Below, piece by piece: positions 25,626-34,673 of a stretch of DNA of 64,000 nucleotides (position 1 is its first letter; the number at the start of each line of letters is the position of its first letter). The DNA is from Rivularia sp. MS3 (GTDB lineage Bacteria > Cyanobacteriota > Cyanobacteriia > Cyanobacteriales > Nostocaceae), in NCBI GenBank assembly GCA_019192545.1, contig JAHCMI010000001.1, positions 1 to 64,000 of the forward strand, read 5' to 3'. The notes under the pieces were generated by a model. It was given only the letters and a program-made list of their open reading frames with translations, did no database searches and was not told the DNA's origin. Position numbers and translations under genes: made by a program.

Positions 25626-26969
25626 TTGAATACTTCAAATTCATTTTTTACGCTTCCATCTCGCTACAGTAGCTTTTTACCTCGTTTTTACCGATTAGCA
25701 TCTGTAAGCGTTATATCAAATATGATGGTGCCTTTAGCTGGAATAGTTGATACTGCATTTCTCGGGCATTTGGCTGATATTCGACATTTGGCAGGAGTTA
25801 TTTTAGCGAGCATTTTGTTTGATTATCTGTATCGGATTCTCAAGTTTTTTAGAAACGGTACTAATGCTATTACTGCTCAAGCTGTTGGAGAAAATGATGA
25901 GAAAGGTATTTTATTAGCTTTATTGCGGAGTGGTTTAGTTGCTTTAGCTATAGCCGTTATTATCCTAATTGTGCAATATCCGATTCAGAAACTTGGTTTT
26001 GTAATTTTGGCTGGCTCTTCTGATGTTGAAGTTTTTGGTATAGATTATTTCAATGCTCGCATTTGGGCTGCACCAGCGGTTTTACTCAATTTTGTACTGA
26101 TTGGTTGGTTTTTGGGAAGGGAAATGAATGTCTTGGTATTGCTAATTTCTTTTGTAGGCAATGCTTCTAATATAGTCTTGGACTATTTTATGATTAGTCG
26201 ATGGGGTTGGGCGAGTGCAGGAGCGGGATTGGCTACATGTTTGAGTCAATATTTAGCGCTATTAGTAGGGTTGATTGGGGTTGGTTTAAGTTTACGAAGC
26301 AATTTATTACCGGCAGTTTTTAAAGATATATTTGATTGGCAAGCTCTCAAAGCGAGTGTTGTACTCAAAAGCAATATTCTCATTCGCTATTTAGCTATGA
26401 TTACCGCTTATTCTATTTTTACTAATCTGAGTGCGGCAATGGGAAATGAGGTAATTGCAGAAAACGGCTTGCTGCTGCAAATTGTGCTTTTAAGTCAGTT
26501 TACAGTCAACGGTATTGGTTTAACTACTCAGTCTTTGATAGGTAACTTTAAAGGTAAAAAAGAAACCGAGCAGATGATGCCGTTACTGCAAGTATCAATT
26601 TTTACCGGAGTGTTAATTGCATCTATATTTGCTTCGGTATCAATTCTATTTCCACAAACAATTTTTGGTATTTTGACTAATCATAGCGATATTAGTAAAT
26701 CAGTTTTAACTTATCGAGACTGGTTGCTACCATTGCTTACTTGTGGTGCGATCGCCTTTATGTTTGAAGGTTATACTGTAGGTTTAAAAGAAGGAACAAG
26801 ACTGCGTAATTCTGCTTTAATTGCTTTAGGATTGGGATTTGCTCCCGTGGCTGGAATAGCTTGGTATTTGCAAAATAATCATTTACTGTGGTTATCTTTA
26901 ACGTCTTATATGGCTACTTTAATGATTGCTCTTGGGGTGCAGATTCCCCGAATGCAGAGCAAGCTGTGA
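25626..26969 (+). CDS. MATE-family multidrug/toxin exporter (DinF-like)
   Basis: 447 residues with the twelve-span pattern of MATE proteins: SVISNMMVPLAGIVDTAFLGHL at the start is the conserved first helix, and NGTNAITAQAVGE fits the second. The DinF subgroup exports organic cations or toxic metabolites in exchange for H+ or Na+. The start is a TTG at 25626: an in-frame TAA lies two codons upstream, and the first ATG pair is inside helix 1. The TTG sits at the end of a taaccttt tandem repeat, so initiation may be poorly conserved. Confidence 0.9.
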   Translation: MNTSNSFFTLPSRYSSFLPRFYRLASVSVISNMMVPLAGIVDTAFLGHLADIRHLAGVILASILFDYLYRILKFFRNGTNAITAQAVGENDEKGILLALLRSGLVALAIAVIILIVQYPIQKLGFVILAGSSDVEVFGIDYFNARIWAAPAVLLNFVLIGWFLGREMNVLVLLISFVGNASNIVLDYFMISRWGWASAGAGLATCLSQYLALLVGLIGVGLSLRSNLLPAVFKDIFDWQALKASVVLKSNILIRYLAMITAYSIFTNLSAAMGNEVIAENGLLLQIVLLSQFTVNGIGLTTQSLIGNFKGKKETEQMMPLLQVSIFTGVLIASIFASVSILFPQTIFGILTNHSDISKSVLTYRDWLLPLLTCGAIAFMFEGYTVGLKEGTRLRNSALIALGLGFAPVAGIAWYLQNNHLLWLSLTSYMATLMIALGVQIPRMQSKL

Positions 26970-27055
26970 GAGCAAGTAGTAAGTAGTAAGTAGCGAGTAG
27001 CAAGTAGAAAGTAAAGAGTAGCTAAATAATTCTTTTTCTCCTTGCCTCCCCCTCT
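26970..27055. repeat. agtaagt tandem repeat
   Basis: Seven-base units (agtaagt, agcaagt, agaaagt) follow the MATE stop, then a pyrimidine-rich tract. Same class as the repeats near 19510. Confidence 0.6.
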
Positions 27056-27118
27056 TCCCTCTCTCTTCTAACAAACACCATTTGCTACACTCAGATTATC
27101 AAAAAATCTAGTAAAGTG

Positions 27119-28516
27119 ATGCAAACAACTTTCGAGCAACCCCAGCAATCAAAAGGCAATTGGTGGAACAATTTCATTGCTATTATTGCCGCTATTAATC
27201 TTTTACTAATACTATTTAACCTCAGCTATATTCCTTTGAGGGACGTTTATTTACAGTATATTCCCGCTATTACTATTTATGATTCGGTTAAAAGTATAGA
27301 ACCGCATCCGGTTACTCAAGGTTATCTAGATACGGTTGATTTATTAGAAACCCATCTTCAACAAAATCGTTTACAAGCTAATTCAACCGCTTCAATATTT
27401 GCTAGCTTACGTCAACAAAGTATAGATATACTTACAGAAAATCCTTTTTTGTCGGCGAATAAATCCAATACATTTGCTACCTTGAATCGGCGAATGGAAT
27501 ATCAAATGGATACTTTGTCAGCGAGAACATCTTTTGCTGAATTTTGGAGTCAAGATTATTTTAGAGAAGTTGGAATCGAAGAAGCATTATCTTTCTTTGA
27601 TAGTAAAATTAGACCGCTATTAGAACTTAATTATTATCGTGTCGTTGATGAAAACGGTTTATTTGTTGATAAATTTTGGTTGATTGATAGTGTATTTGTG
27701 GCATTTTTTACTCTTGAACTTTTAGCTAAAACTTTTTGGGTTTCTCGAAAACAATCAAATCTTAGCTGGTGGGATGCAATTCTGAGAAACTGGTACGACG
27801 GATTATTTTTACTTCCTAAATGGCAATGGTTGCGAGTTATTCCCGTTACAGTCAAGCTGCATAGATCGACTTACATCAATACCGAACGCATATTAGAACA
27901 AGTTACTTACGAACCAGTAGCTTATTTAGCTAATCGTATATCAATGTTTTTGATGGTACGTTTAATTAATCAAACTCAAGAAGCAGTGGAATCCGGAGAT
28001 GCAGTCAGTTCATTACTTCAACCAAAAAACTACGTTAAAGTTGGTGAAGTTGATAATTTTGATGCAATTACCGATCGCATACTAGAATTAGTTATCTACA
28101 GGGTTTTACCAGAAGTACAGCCAGATGTGGAAGTGTTTTTGCAACACAGTCTTAAAGGTGCTTTAAAAGAATCTGACTTTTATCAAGTATTGCAAAATAT
28201 ACCGGGTATCAGCATGATTCCCGCAGAAATCAGCGAACAATTAGCCGATTACATTGCTGAAGCAACTTATGAGATTTTAGCTTCTTCCTATGCCGATACT
28301 CAAGGACGTTTGCTATTTGAGAATTTAACCCAAAATTTCCGAGTTGCTTTACGCAAACAACTTCAAGATAAACAGCTTCAGCAAGAATTGCAACCGTTGA
28401 TTTCTGACTTATTAGAAGAATTAAAGCTTAATTACGTTCAGCGTGCTAAACAAGATAACCCAGAAGCAACACTTGATGAAGCGATGAAAATCAGCGAGCA
28501 ATACCATGACAGTTAG
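27119..28516 (+). CDS. Conserved membrane protein, possibly with a voltage-sensor-like segment
   Basis: 465 residues; a GTG three bases upstream is an alternative start. One membrane span lies at ~20-40 (FIAIIAAINLLLILFNLSYI), followed by a 140-residue helical extracytoplasmic part. Then come KFWLIDSVFVAFFTLELLAK (~185-205), LSWWDAILRNWYDGLFLLP, and WQWLRVIPVTVKLHR, whose order (FFxLELLxK, a WD-containing span, a span with spaced basic residues) recalls the S2-S4 part of ion-channel voltage sensors. The last 200 residues are soluble and helical. I know of no characterised homologue; the sensor reading is inference. Confidence 0.7.
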   Translation: MQTTFEQPQQSKGNWWNNFIAIIAAINLLLILFNLSYIPLRDVYLQYIPAITIYDSVKSIEPHPVTQGYLDTVDLLETHLQQNRLQANSTASIFASLRQQSIDILTENPFLSANKSNTFATLNRRMEYQMDTLSARTSFAEFWSQDYFREVGIEEALSFFDSKIRPLLELNYYRVVDENGLFVDKFWLIDSVFVAFFTLELLAKTFWVSRKQSNLSWWDAILRNWYDGLFLLPKWQWLRVIPVTVKLHRSTYINTERILEQVTYEPVAYLANRISMFLMVRLINQTQEAVESGDAVSSLLQPKNYVKVGEVDNFDAITDRILELVIYRVLPEVQPDVEVFLQHSLKGALKESDFYQVLQNIPGISMIPAEISEQLADYIAEATYEILASSYADTQGRLLFENLTQNFRVALRKQLQDKQLQQELQPLISDLLEELKLNYVQRAKQDNPEATLDEAMKISEQYHDS

Positions 28517-28583
28517 TATTCCACCACGTAAGTTATGAGGGGTTAAACATCAATTTTATTGAAAACCGAATAATCCTTCTTAT

Positions 28584-28619
28584 CCTCTTCCTCTGCGTCC
28601 TCTGCGCTCTCTGCGGTTA
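28584..28619 (-). repeat. GCAGAG-type dispersed repeat, copy 4 (inverted)
   Basis: cctctgcgtcctctgcgctc then tctgcggtt, the reverse complement of the copies at 24181 and 32300. Confidence 0.7.
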
Positions 28620-28683
28620 TATTAATTAAACCTTTCATACTAACAAGAAGTAGTCCGCCAGATTAATTTAGAGAACCCCGCGA

Positions 28684-28989
28684 AGCAATCATGCACGCGA
28701 TCGCGTTGGCGATGATTACGGCACTTACGACGCGCAATATATCTTTGATGAATTTACAGAGGACGAGTGACAAATTACTCCCTTAAAATTTGAACACGCA
28801 TTCTATTGTACTCGCAGCCAATCAACGGCAACTGGCAAAACCAGCCCCAGTAGCAAGGAAGAAATAATACATCTTTCAGGTACAAAGGTGCGAGCAATGT
28901 TAAGAAACGGTCAAACCCCACCACCAGAGTTCTCACGTCCGGAAGTTGCAGAGATTGTAGCTTCTTCTATGAAGCTGACTACAGTTTAA
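28684..28989 (+). pseudogene. sat: Decayed C-terminal fragment of ATP sulfurylase
   Basis: One frame gives VGDDYGTYDAQYIFDEF, then TEDE[15 protein letters not shown], [26 protein letters not shown] and [11 protein letters not shown], to a TAA at 28987-28989. This is the conserved end of sulfate adenylyltransferase (normally [22 protein letters not shown], [11 protein letters not shown], PPEFSRPEV). An in-frame TGA interrupts it, everything before the last ~95 residues is missing, and where the family has HAGVGD this copy reads HARDRVGD because of CGCGATCGC, which contains a HIP1 octamer. It is therefore non-functional; an intact sat must exist elsewhere if the cell assimilates sulfate. Confidence 0.88.
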
Positions 28990-29020
28990 TTTCGTTCGTG
29001 TTAATAAACAGAGGAGAATC

Positions 29021-29065
29021 ATGAGAATAGCTAATAATCTTTCCACCATTAAAGACATCACCTGA
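29021..29065 (+). pseudogene. Possible start of a lost cysteine synthase gene
   Basis: A strong ribosome site (AGAGGAGAATC) precedes ATG and the codons MRIANNLSTIKDIT, then TGA. Cyanobacterial O-acetylserine sulfhydrylases (CysK) often begin MRIANNxTxLxGxTPLV, so this may be the 5' stub of a cysK that followed sat. Only six or seven residues match, so the reading is tentative. The sequence after it merges into attaatttaaatc repeat-type DNA. Confidence 0.3.
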
Positions 29066-29119
29066 CAAAGAATGTGGTTTTCACGAAATTAATTTAAATC
29101 AAAACAACGGTTAATTACG

Positions 29120-29203
29120 GTAGGGTGCGTTATCGCGCAGCGTAACGCACCACCCACCAAAGAAAGCGGTGCGTTAAAACGTTCCGTTTATAACACGCCC
29201 TAC
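29120..29203. repeat. GTAGGGTGCGTTA hairpin repeat
   Basis: GTAGGGTGCGTTAT (29120-29133) and ATAACACGCCCTAC (29190-29203) are imperfect inverted ends (12 of 14). The inner GGTGCGTTA and TAACGCACC form a perfect nested stem. It belongs to the family of GGTGCGT-based hairpins that recurs at 15381, 30767, 47367 and 54781. Confidence 0.7.
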
Positions 29204-29221
29204 TATTCCTATTTCAAAACC

Positions 29222-29557
29222 ATGAATATCAAACTAGTTCAAAAAATCAAATCAGATGGCAATTCTTGCCGCAAATCCGCAAAAGTTTTAAACGAACTTA
29301 AACAATTAAATTTACTAGATAAAATAGACGAAATCATTGCAGCAGATGAACGGCAACAATCTGATAGTAAAGGATTTGATTTAGCAAAAAAATATAACGT
29401 CTCTTCTGCACCTTTCTTTATTGTCGAAAAGGAAGGTACAACTAAAATTTATACAGCTTACTATCGCTTCATGAAAGATGTTTTTAATATTGTCGTTTCC
29501 GAATCAGACGAAATTTCGGAAATGATGGCTCAAAATCCAGAGTTAGATTACATCTAA
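29222..29557 (+). CDS. Thioredoxin-like protein with a single Cys
   Basis: 111 residues. The pattern (strand, then DGNSCRKSAKVLNELKQLNL helix; later KYNVSSAPFFIVEKEG with the cis-Pro motif SAPFF; a final helix) is a thioredoxin/glutaredoxin fold. In place of CxxC it has SCRKS, so C16 is the only Cys and a dithiol reaction is excluded; a monothiol or non-redox role is left. It is followed 133 bases later by a YeiH-type transporter and then a thioredoxin-reductase-like flavoprotein, all on the same strand, which suggests a sulfur- or redox-related group. There is no signal peptide. Confidence 0.7.
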   Translation: MNIKLVQKIKSDGNSCRKSAKVLNELKQLNLLDKIDEIIAADERQQSDSKGFDLAKKYNVSSAPFFIVEKEGTTKIYTAYYRFMKDVFNIVVSESDEISEMMAQNPELDYI

Positions 29558-29690
29558 ATTTTTTATCAACATTTAGGGGAACCTCACCCCGCCTCCGGCA
29601 CCCCTCTCCAAAATAGCGGAGAGGTTCATGTTCTACAAATTCACTTCACTATATTCAAACTGTTAATCTTCATTAATTGGATTTATCAAG

Positions 29691-30725
29691 ATGGAAAGTC
29701 CACCTCAAAATCTTAAACCAGAAATCACAAAATATTTATCATTTAACACCATAATTCCAGGACTCTTATTAACTGCTGGGGTTGCTATAATAGCCGAGTA
29801 TCTCAAGAAAATACCTTCTCTTTCACTATTTAGTTCGTTAATCATCGCCATTATTGTAGGAATAATATTAAAAAATACGGTTGGAGTTGCTCAAATATTC
29901 AAACCAGGAATTACTTTTTCTTTAAAACGTATTCTTCGACTATCTATTATTCTTCTCGGATTGCGATTAAGTTTACCTCAAATAATCGCAGTTGGTCCGG
30001 CTGGATTACTAATTGTCTTTGTAACTTTAACCAGTACTTTTATATTTACCTGTTGGTTTGGTAAACAAATTGGAGTTAATCAAAAACTAACAAAATTAAT
30101 TGCTGCTGGCACTTCTATCTGTGGAGCTTCCGCTATCGTTGCTACTAATGGTGTTGTCGAAAGTAAAGACGAAGACGCGGCTTATGCCGTGGCAATAGTA
30201 ACTATTTTTGGCACTCTTTCCATGTTGCTTTATCCCTTCCTATCAACTTTTTTACAGGTAAATTCTCAAGAGTTTGGTATCTGGTGCGGCGTTTCCATTC
30301 ACGAAACAGCCCAGGTAATTGCAGCAGCATTTCAAGGTGGAGAAGTCAGCGGTGAGTTCGGTACGATTGCCAAACTATCGAGAGTTATCTTTTTAGCTCC
30401 GGTTGTATTAACTCTGGGATTTGTATCATCGGATTCTAACAATTCATCGAAAGAAACTAAGTCTAAAAAATTACCAATTCCTTGGTTTGTATTTGGATTT
30501 ATTGCGCTAATGTTACTAAATAGTGGTAATGTTTTTCCTGAAGGACTAAAAAAATCAGTCACACAAATCAATCATTTCTTACTAACTATTTCGATGGCGG
30601 GCATGGGTTTGAAAACTAGCATTCGCGATATCAAACAAAGTGGAATAAAACCTCTTTATTTAGGTGCTGTTTCCTGGGTGTTCATTTCTGTGCTGAGTTT
30701 TAGTCTTATCAAGGTTTTTTATTAA
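29691..30725 (+). CDS. YeiH/UPF0324-family putative sulfate exporter
   Basis: 344 residues, about ten membrane helices. Family landmarks are LRILLGLRL-type sequence (RILRLSIILLGLRLSLPQII), KLIAAGTSICGASAIVA with the conserved GTSICGASA, and WCGVSIHETAQVIAAAF. The family is annotated as putative sulfate exporters because of links to taurine and cysteate catabolism; biochemical proof is thin. The surrounding sat remnant, thioredoxin-like gene and flavoprotein fit a sulfur context. GGxGGxG nucleotide motifs are absent, as expected for a transporter. Confidence 0.9.
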   Translation: MESPPQNLKPEITKYLSFNTIIPGLLLTAGVAIIAEYLKKIPSLSLFSSLIIAIIVGIILKNTVGVAQIFKPGITFSLKRILRLSIILLGLRLSLPQIIAVGPAGLLIVFVTLTSTFIFTCWFGKQIGVNQKLTKLIAAGTSICGASAIVATNGVVESKDEDAAYAVAIVTIFGTLSMLLYPFLSTFLQVNSQEFGIWCGVSIHETAQVIAAAFQGGEVSGEFGTIAKLSRVIFLAPVVLTLGFVSSDSNNSSKETKSKKLPIPWFVFGFIALMLLNSGNVFPEGLKKSVTQINHFLLTISMAGMGLKTSIRDIKQSGIKPLYLGAVSWVFISVLSFSLIKVFY

Positions 30726-30766
30726 TTCTAAATTGGGAATAGGGCATTGGGCATTGCTTATTAGTA

Positions 30767-30831
30767 GGATGCTGTGACGCTAAGTCAAAATTTTAACTAA
30801 TGAATCAAGCTTATAGCGTCACGCACCATCC
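30767..30831. repeat. Hairpin repeat of the GGTGCGTGACG family
   Basis: GGATGCTGTGACGCTA (30767-30782) pairs imperfectly with TAGCGTCACGCACCATCC (30814-30831). It lies 42 bases after the transporter stop. Confidence 0.65.
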
Positions 30832-30898
30832 GATTCTGAAAATTGATAATTAGCGAAATGCTAACTCCTAACTCCTTACAACTAACTCCACAAGGTTT

Positions 30899-31894
30899 AT
30901 GCAATTATCAAAACAAGATTTACAACAATCCACGGACAAAATTTACGATACTGTTGTTATCGGTGGTGGCGTTGGTGGTTTGTCTGCCGGAATTTATTTA
31001 CAAAGATACCTTTTAGATACTTTAGTTATAGATAAAGGTAAAGCTCGCTCTTTCTGGATGCAGGAACTTCACAATTATCTTGGTTTACCACCAGATACTC
31101 AAGGCCGCACTTTATTAAAACATGGGAAAGACCATTATTTATCTTTGGGAGGAGATTTACTTAATGCTTATGTTGAAGAGGTAATTGATAAAGGAAATTT
31201 CTTTGAGGTTAAAGTAAAAATAGGTCGTCAAAACAGTATTTATGCAGTTTTTCGCGCTAAATATGTGATTGCAGCTAGCGGTATTATTGATAATTTACCT
31301 TTTGTTGACGATGTTCAAAATGTTTATGAATATGCAGGATATAATCTGCACGTCTGCTTGATATGCGATGGTTACGAAATGGCAGATAAAAGGGTTGGTG
31401 TATTTGGTAGAAATCAGCGTAGTTTGGAAGTTGCTTTTAGTTTGGGCTGGTTTACTCCATATATCACTCTATTTACTCAAGATATGTTTGAAGTTAGTTC
31501 CCAATTTCGCGATAGATTATGGGAGCATAAATATAAGTTAATAGAAAAACCGATAAAGCAATTTATCGGCGAAAACCATCAAATGACTGGGGTGCAAATG
31601 GTGGATGGTTCCATAATTGAATTGGATGCTGGGTTAGTTTCGATGGGCTCGGTATTTCATTCAGCCTATCTTTCTGGGTTGAATTTGCAAACTCAAGGTG
31701 AAAATTTGGTAACAGATAAAATGTGTCGCACATCTCACCCCCGAATTTTCGCGATTGGGGATTTAAAAATGGGACTAAATCAAGTAATAGTGGCTGCTTC
31801 TGACGGCGCGATCGCAGCTACGGGAATTTGGGGAGATATTCGCCGTCAAAGAGGAGTTAAGCAACCCTCGGATGTTGATGTTGCTTTAGTTTAA
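30899..31894 (+). CDS. Thioredoxin-reductase-like flavoprotein without the usual NADPH motif
   Basis: 331 residues. The FAD site is DTVVIGGGVGGLSAGIYLQR (17-36) and the redox pair is C153-C156 in HVCLICDGYE, the thioredoxin-reductase position. The second nucleotide site, which should read GGGxSAxEEA followed by HRR, is instead VGVFGRNQRSLEVAFSLGWF and LFTQD, so NADPH binding is doubtful. That combination matches the cyanobacterial DDOR/DTR-like group described as thioredoxin reductase relatives lacking NADPH specificity. The electron donor is unknown. The C-terminal GDLKMGLNQVIVAASDGAIAA closes the FAD domain. Confidence 0.85.
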   Translation: MQLSKQDLQQSTDKIYDTVVIGGGVGGLSAGIYLQRYLLDTLVIDKGKARSFWMQELHNYLGLPPDTQGRTLLKHGKDHYLSLGGDLLNAYVEEVIDKGNFFEVKVKIGRQNSIYAVFRAKYVIAASGIIDNLPFVDDVQNVYEYAGYNLHVCLICDGYEMADKRVGVFGRNQRSLEVAFSLGWFTPYITLFTQDMFEVSSQFRDRLWEHKYKLIEKPIKQFIGENHQMTGVQMVDGSIIELDAGLVSMGSVFHSAYLSGLNLQTQGENLVTDKMCRTSHPRIFAIGDLKMGLNQVIVAASDGAIAATGIWGDIRRQRGVKQPSDVDVALV

Positions 31895-31999
31895 TAACTA
31901 GACTCTACTGTCTACTAATAAATCAAGGAACTTGCAAATGTAGAGATTTGCGGTTGAGTTGAACCGAAATCTTATACTGTTCTCTAGAAGCTCAAATAA

Positions 32000-32039
32000 A
32001 CCCGGTTTCTTTCTAATTTCACAACAAGAAACCGGGTTG
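32000..32039. repeat. 13-bp perfect inverted repeat (AACCCGGTTTCTT)
   Basis: AACCCGGTTTCTT (32000-32012) and AAGAAACCGGGTT (32027-32039) with a 14-base loop. The AAACCGGGTTTCTT phrase is a common dispersed hairpin in cyanobacteria; the lack of a T-run argues against a simple terminator. The 514-base gap around it (31895-32408) holds no other gene. Confidence 0.7.
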
Positions 32040-32299
32040 GTGGAACTTTTACAATATTTAAAGTGTAAGCGGGAGACTACAGAGCCGAGATTGTTTAGGA
32101 GAAGGTAATTGTTAATTGCTAATTGGGATATTTTTCGGAATATTTGCAAATAAAACATTCTTTCCATTTATTTAGCATCCATCTTTTGGTTCATTTAAAT
32201 AAAATCAATTGGAGGAAGTGTTTTTTTCATCAACTATTTAAAATCAATTTTGGCTCTTGTGTTTCATATTTACTCCCTTTCTCAGAAGATTATCCACTA

Positions 32300-32332
32300 A
32301 AAACCGCAGAGACGCAGAGAGCGCAGAGGTAA
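32300..32332 (+). repeat. GCAGAG-type dispersed repeat, copy 5
   Basis: aaaccgcagagacgcagaga then gcgcagagg. This copy lies upstream of the GH15 gene. Confidence 0.75.
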
Positions 32333-32378
32333 GAAATCAGGAGAGATAACTGACTATAAAGCGGGAAGTGAATAATAA

Positions 32379-32406
32379 CCAATTACCAATTACCAATTAC
32401 CAATTA
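32379..32406 (+). repeat. Heptamer tandem repeat (accaatt) at the GH15 start
   Basis: Four copies of accaatt end two bases before the GH15 ATG, so they occupy the place of a ribosome-binding site. Copy-number changes here would alter the leader of this gene. Confidence 0.8.
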
Positions 32407-32408
32407 TC

Positions 32409-34238
32409 ATGGGTTATCAACCAATCGAAGACTACGGGATTATCGGCAATATGCATACCACCGCTTTGGTGGGGAAGAATGGCTCAATCGATTGGTTTTG
32501 CTATCCCAGACATGATTCACCAAGTGTTTTTGCTGCTATTATCGACGAACATAAGGGTGGTTATTTCAAAATTTTCCCTACAATTTGCAAAAATACTTAC
32601 AAACAATTTTACTGGCCTGAAACTAATGTTTTAATCACACGCTTTCTTGCTGATTGTGGCGTTGGGGAAGTTGTTGATTTTATGCCCGTAGGATTATCCC
32701 CTGAAGACAAAGGCTATCACTGGCTGGTAAGGAAAGTTAGTTGCGTGCGGAATAGCATGAAGTTTCGTATGGAATGTCTACCTGCTTTTAATTACGCTCG
32801 CGGTAAGCATGAAACGCAGTTTAGTGAAGGTGGGGTAATTTTCAAATCAGATGATTTGAATTTGGGATTGGTAACAGATATTCCTCTTAAGCAAGATGAG
32901 AAAGGAGTTTTTGGCGAATTCAGTTTGAAAGAAGGCGAATCAGCAGTATTTATATTACGAGAAATTGATTGCGAGCAAGGTTGTGGTTTGCCGTTAAACC
33001 CAGAAGAAACTACACAAATATTCGAGCATACTATAGATTTTTGGCGACGTTGGATTTCTAAGTGTACCTATAAAGGCAGATGGCGAGAAATGGTAGAGCG
33101 TTCGGCTTTGATGTTGAAATTGCTTACCTACGAGCCTACCGGAGCAATAATAGCTGCCCCTACTTGCGGTTTACCTGAAGGTATCGGTGGCGAACGTAAT
33201 TGGGATTATCGCTATAGCTGGATTCGCGATGCTGCTTTCACTCTTTATGGATTGATGCGAATTGGATTTACCGAAGAAGCAGGCAACTTTATTGATTGGA
33301 TTATATCCCTTTGTCCGTCACATTTAGAAGAAGATTCTCAACTGCAAATAGTTTACGGTATTGACGGCAGAAAAGACCTCAAAGAAGAAATTTTAGACCA
33401 TTTAGAAGGATACAAGGGTTCTTCACCGGTTCGTATCGGTAACGGTGCTTATGACCAAACCCAACTTGATATTTACGGGGAATTGATGGATGCGGTGTAT
33501 CTTTTTAACAAATATGGAACCCCGATATCCTACGATACTTGGGTTAATCTACATAAATATGTCGAATGGGTTTGCGATAATTGGCATATAAAAGACCACG
33601 GAATCTGGGAAACCCGCGACGGAAAACAAGATTTTGTTTATTCCAAATTAATGTGTTGGGTAGCAGTTGATAGAGGTTTACGTTTAGCTGAAAAACGCTC
33701 CTTCCCCGCTAACCGCGAAAAATGGCTCAAGGTTCGCGATGAAATTTATCTAGATATCATGGAAAACGGATGGAGTGAAAAACTACAAACTTTTGTCCAA
33801 CATTATGGCAGCACTACCTTAGATGCTAGCAATCTAATCATGCCACTAGTCTTATTCATGTCACCAAATGACCCCAGAATGCTCAAAACACTTGATGCAA
33901 TCATGAAATCTCCCCAAGAAGGTGGACTTTTATCCAACAGCTTGGTATTTCGTTACAACACCCAAGATTATAGCGACGGATTAGAAGGTGAAGAAGGAAG
34001 TTTTAATTTATGTACCTTCTGGTTAGTAGAAGCCTTAACCCGTGCCGGAAGAGGAAGAGATTCCCAAAAGTTGCATCAAGGAAGACTTATATTTGAAGAA
34101 ATGTTAAGCTACGCCAACCATTTAGGATTGTACGCAGAAGAAACAGGTACCAGCGGAGAAGCATTAGGAAACTTTCCCCAAGCCTTTACCCATTTATCAT
34201 TAATCAGCGCCGCTTATAACTTGGATCGATCTATTTGA
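32409..34238 (+). CDS. Glycoside hydrolase family 15 protein (glucoamylase/trehalase type)
   Basis: 609 residues. The N-terminal beta domain begins [20 protein letters not shown] with [18 protein letters not shown]. The (alpha/alpha)6 barrel contains [26 protein letters not shown], the family's substrate-binding segment, and [22 protein letters not shown] near the catalytic region. Bacterial GH15 members hydrolyse terminal alpha-glucosidic bonds of maltooligosaccharides, or trehalose in some clades; specificity is not decidable here. No signal peptide, so intracellular. It is preceded by a tandem repeat rather than a clear ribosome site. Confidence 0.9.
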   Translation: MGYQPIEDYGIIGNMHTTALVGKNGSIDWFCYPRHDSPSVFAAIIDEHKGGYFKIFPTICKNTYKQFYWPETNVLITRFLADCGVGEVVDFMPVGLSPEDKGYHWLVRKVSCVRNSMKFRMECLPAFNYARGKHETQFSEGGVIFKSDDLNLGLVTDIPLKQDEKGVFGEFSLKEGESAVFILREIDCEQGCGLPLNPEETTQIFEHTIDFWRRWISKCTYKGRWREMVERSALMLKLLTYEPTGAIIAAPTCGLPEGIGGERNWDYRYSWIRDAAFTLYGLMRIGFTEEAGNFIDWIISLCPSHLEEDSQLQIVYGIDGRKDLKEEILDHLEGYKGSSPVRIGNGAYDQTQLDIYGELMDAVYLFNKYGTPISYDTWVNLHKYVEWVCDNWHIKDHGIWETRDGKQDFVYSKLMCWVAVDRGLRLAEKRSFPANREKWLKVRDEIYLDIMENGWSEKLQTFVQHYGSTTLDASNLIMPLVLFMSPNDPRMLKTLDAIMKSPQEGGLLSNSLVFRYNTQDYSDGLEGEEGSFNLCTFWLVEALTRAGRGRDSQKLHQGRLIFEEMLSYANHLGLYAEETGTSGEALGNFPQAFTHLSLISAAYNLDRSI

Positions 34239-34358
34239 TAATCGGCATGGGAGATAGTTAGGAGTTAGGAGTTAAGAGTAAATAATTATTTGCTTTGCCC
34301 CTTGTCTCCCAATCTCCCCTCTCCCTTTTCTTCGCAGTTACTGATGCCCGATGCCCAA

Positions 34359-34541
34359 TTAAACAGTATCGCTGTTGCGGCTTAACTGATTTTCAATCGT
34401 TTCAATAGCTGCATTAAGTGCAGCTAATCTAGCTTCAACATTGTCTCTCATAAACTTGAGAAACTTTAATTTGTTCTCTTGATGTCTTGTAGTAGAAAAA
34501 CTATCGCTACCGCAGCAAGAATTCATCCAGAAAGGAAACAT
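34359..34541 (-). CDS. Small conserved cyanobacterial protein, 60 aa
   Basis: The protein begins MFPFWMNSCCGSDSFSTTRH and continues QENKLKFLKFMRDNVEARLA, ending in a helix (ALNAAIETIENQL). A CC-G motif followed by an amphipathic helix with conserved MRDNxEARLAALNAAIETIE wording looks like a real small cyanobacterial family. An internal Met at residue 6 is an alternative start. Function unknown; the Cys pair could bind metal, which is a guess. Confidence 0.6.
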   Translation of the reverse strand: MFPFWMNSCCGSDSFSTTRHQENKLKFLKFMRDNVEARLAALNAAIETIENQLSRNSDTV

Positions 34542-34594
34542 AATAATTACCTAAATTAAAATTGCCTCTATTTATATCTTGCCGCGATTTAAAA

Positions 34595-34673
34595 AAAATG
34601 GGCATGGGTAATTACTAATGGGCATGGGGCATTAATAATTGGTAGTTGGTAATTCCTAACTCCTAACAATCCC
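34595..34673. repeat. gggcatgg / taattggtag tandem repeats
   Basis: Degenerate short tandem units between the 60-aa gene and the SNase-fold gene, the same class as at 15185-15295. Confidence 0.6.

Noticed and set aside
32123-32332. 69-codon plus-strand frame ending KTAETQRAQR
   Set aside because: Its end is the translated GCAGAG repeat and the rest is low-complexity AT-rich sequence; no ribosome site.
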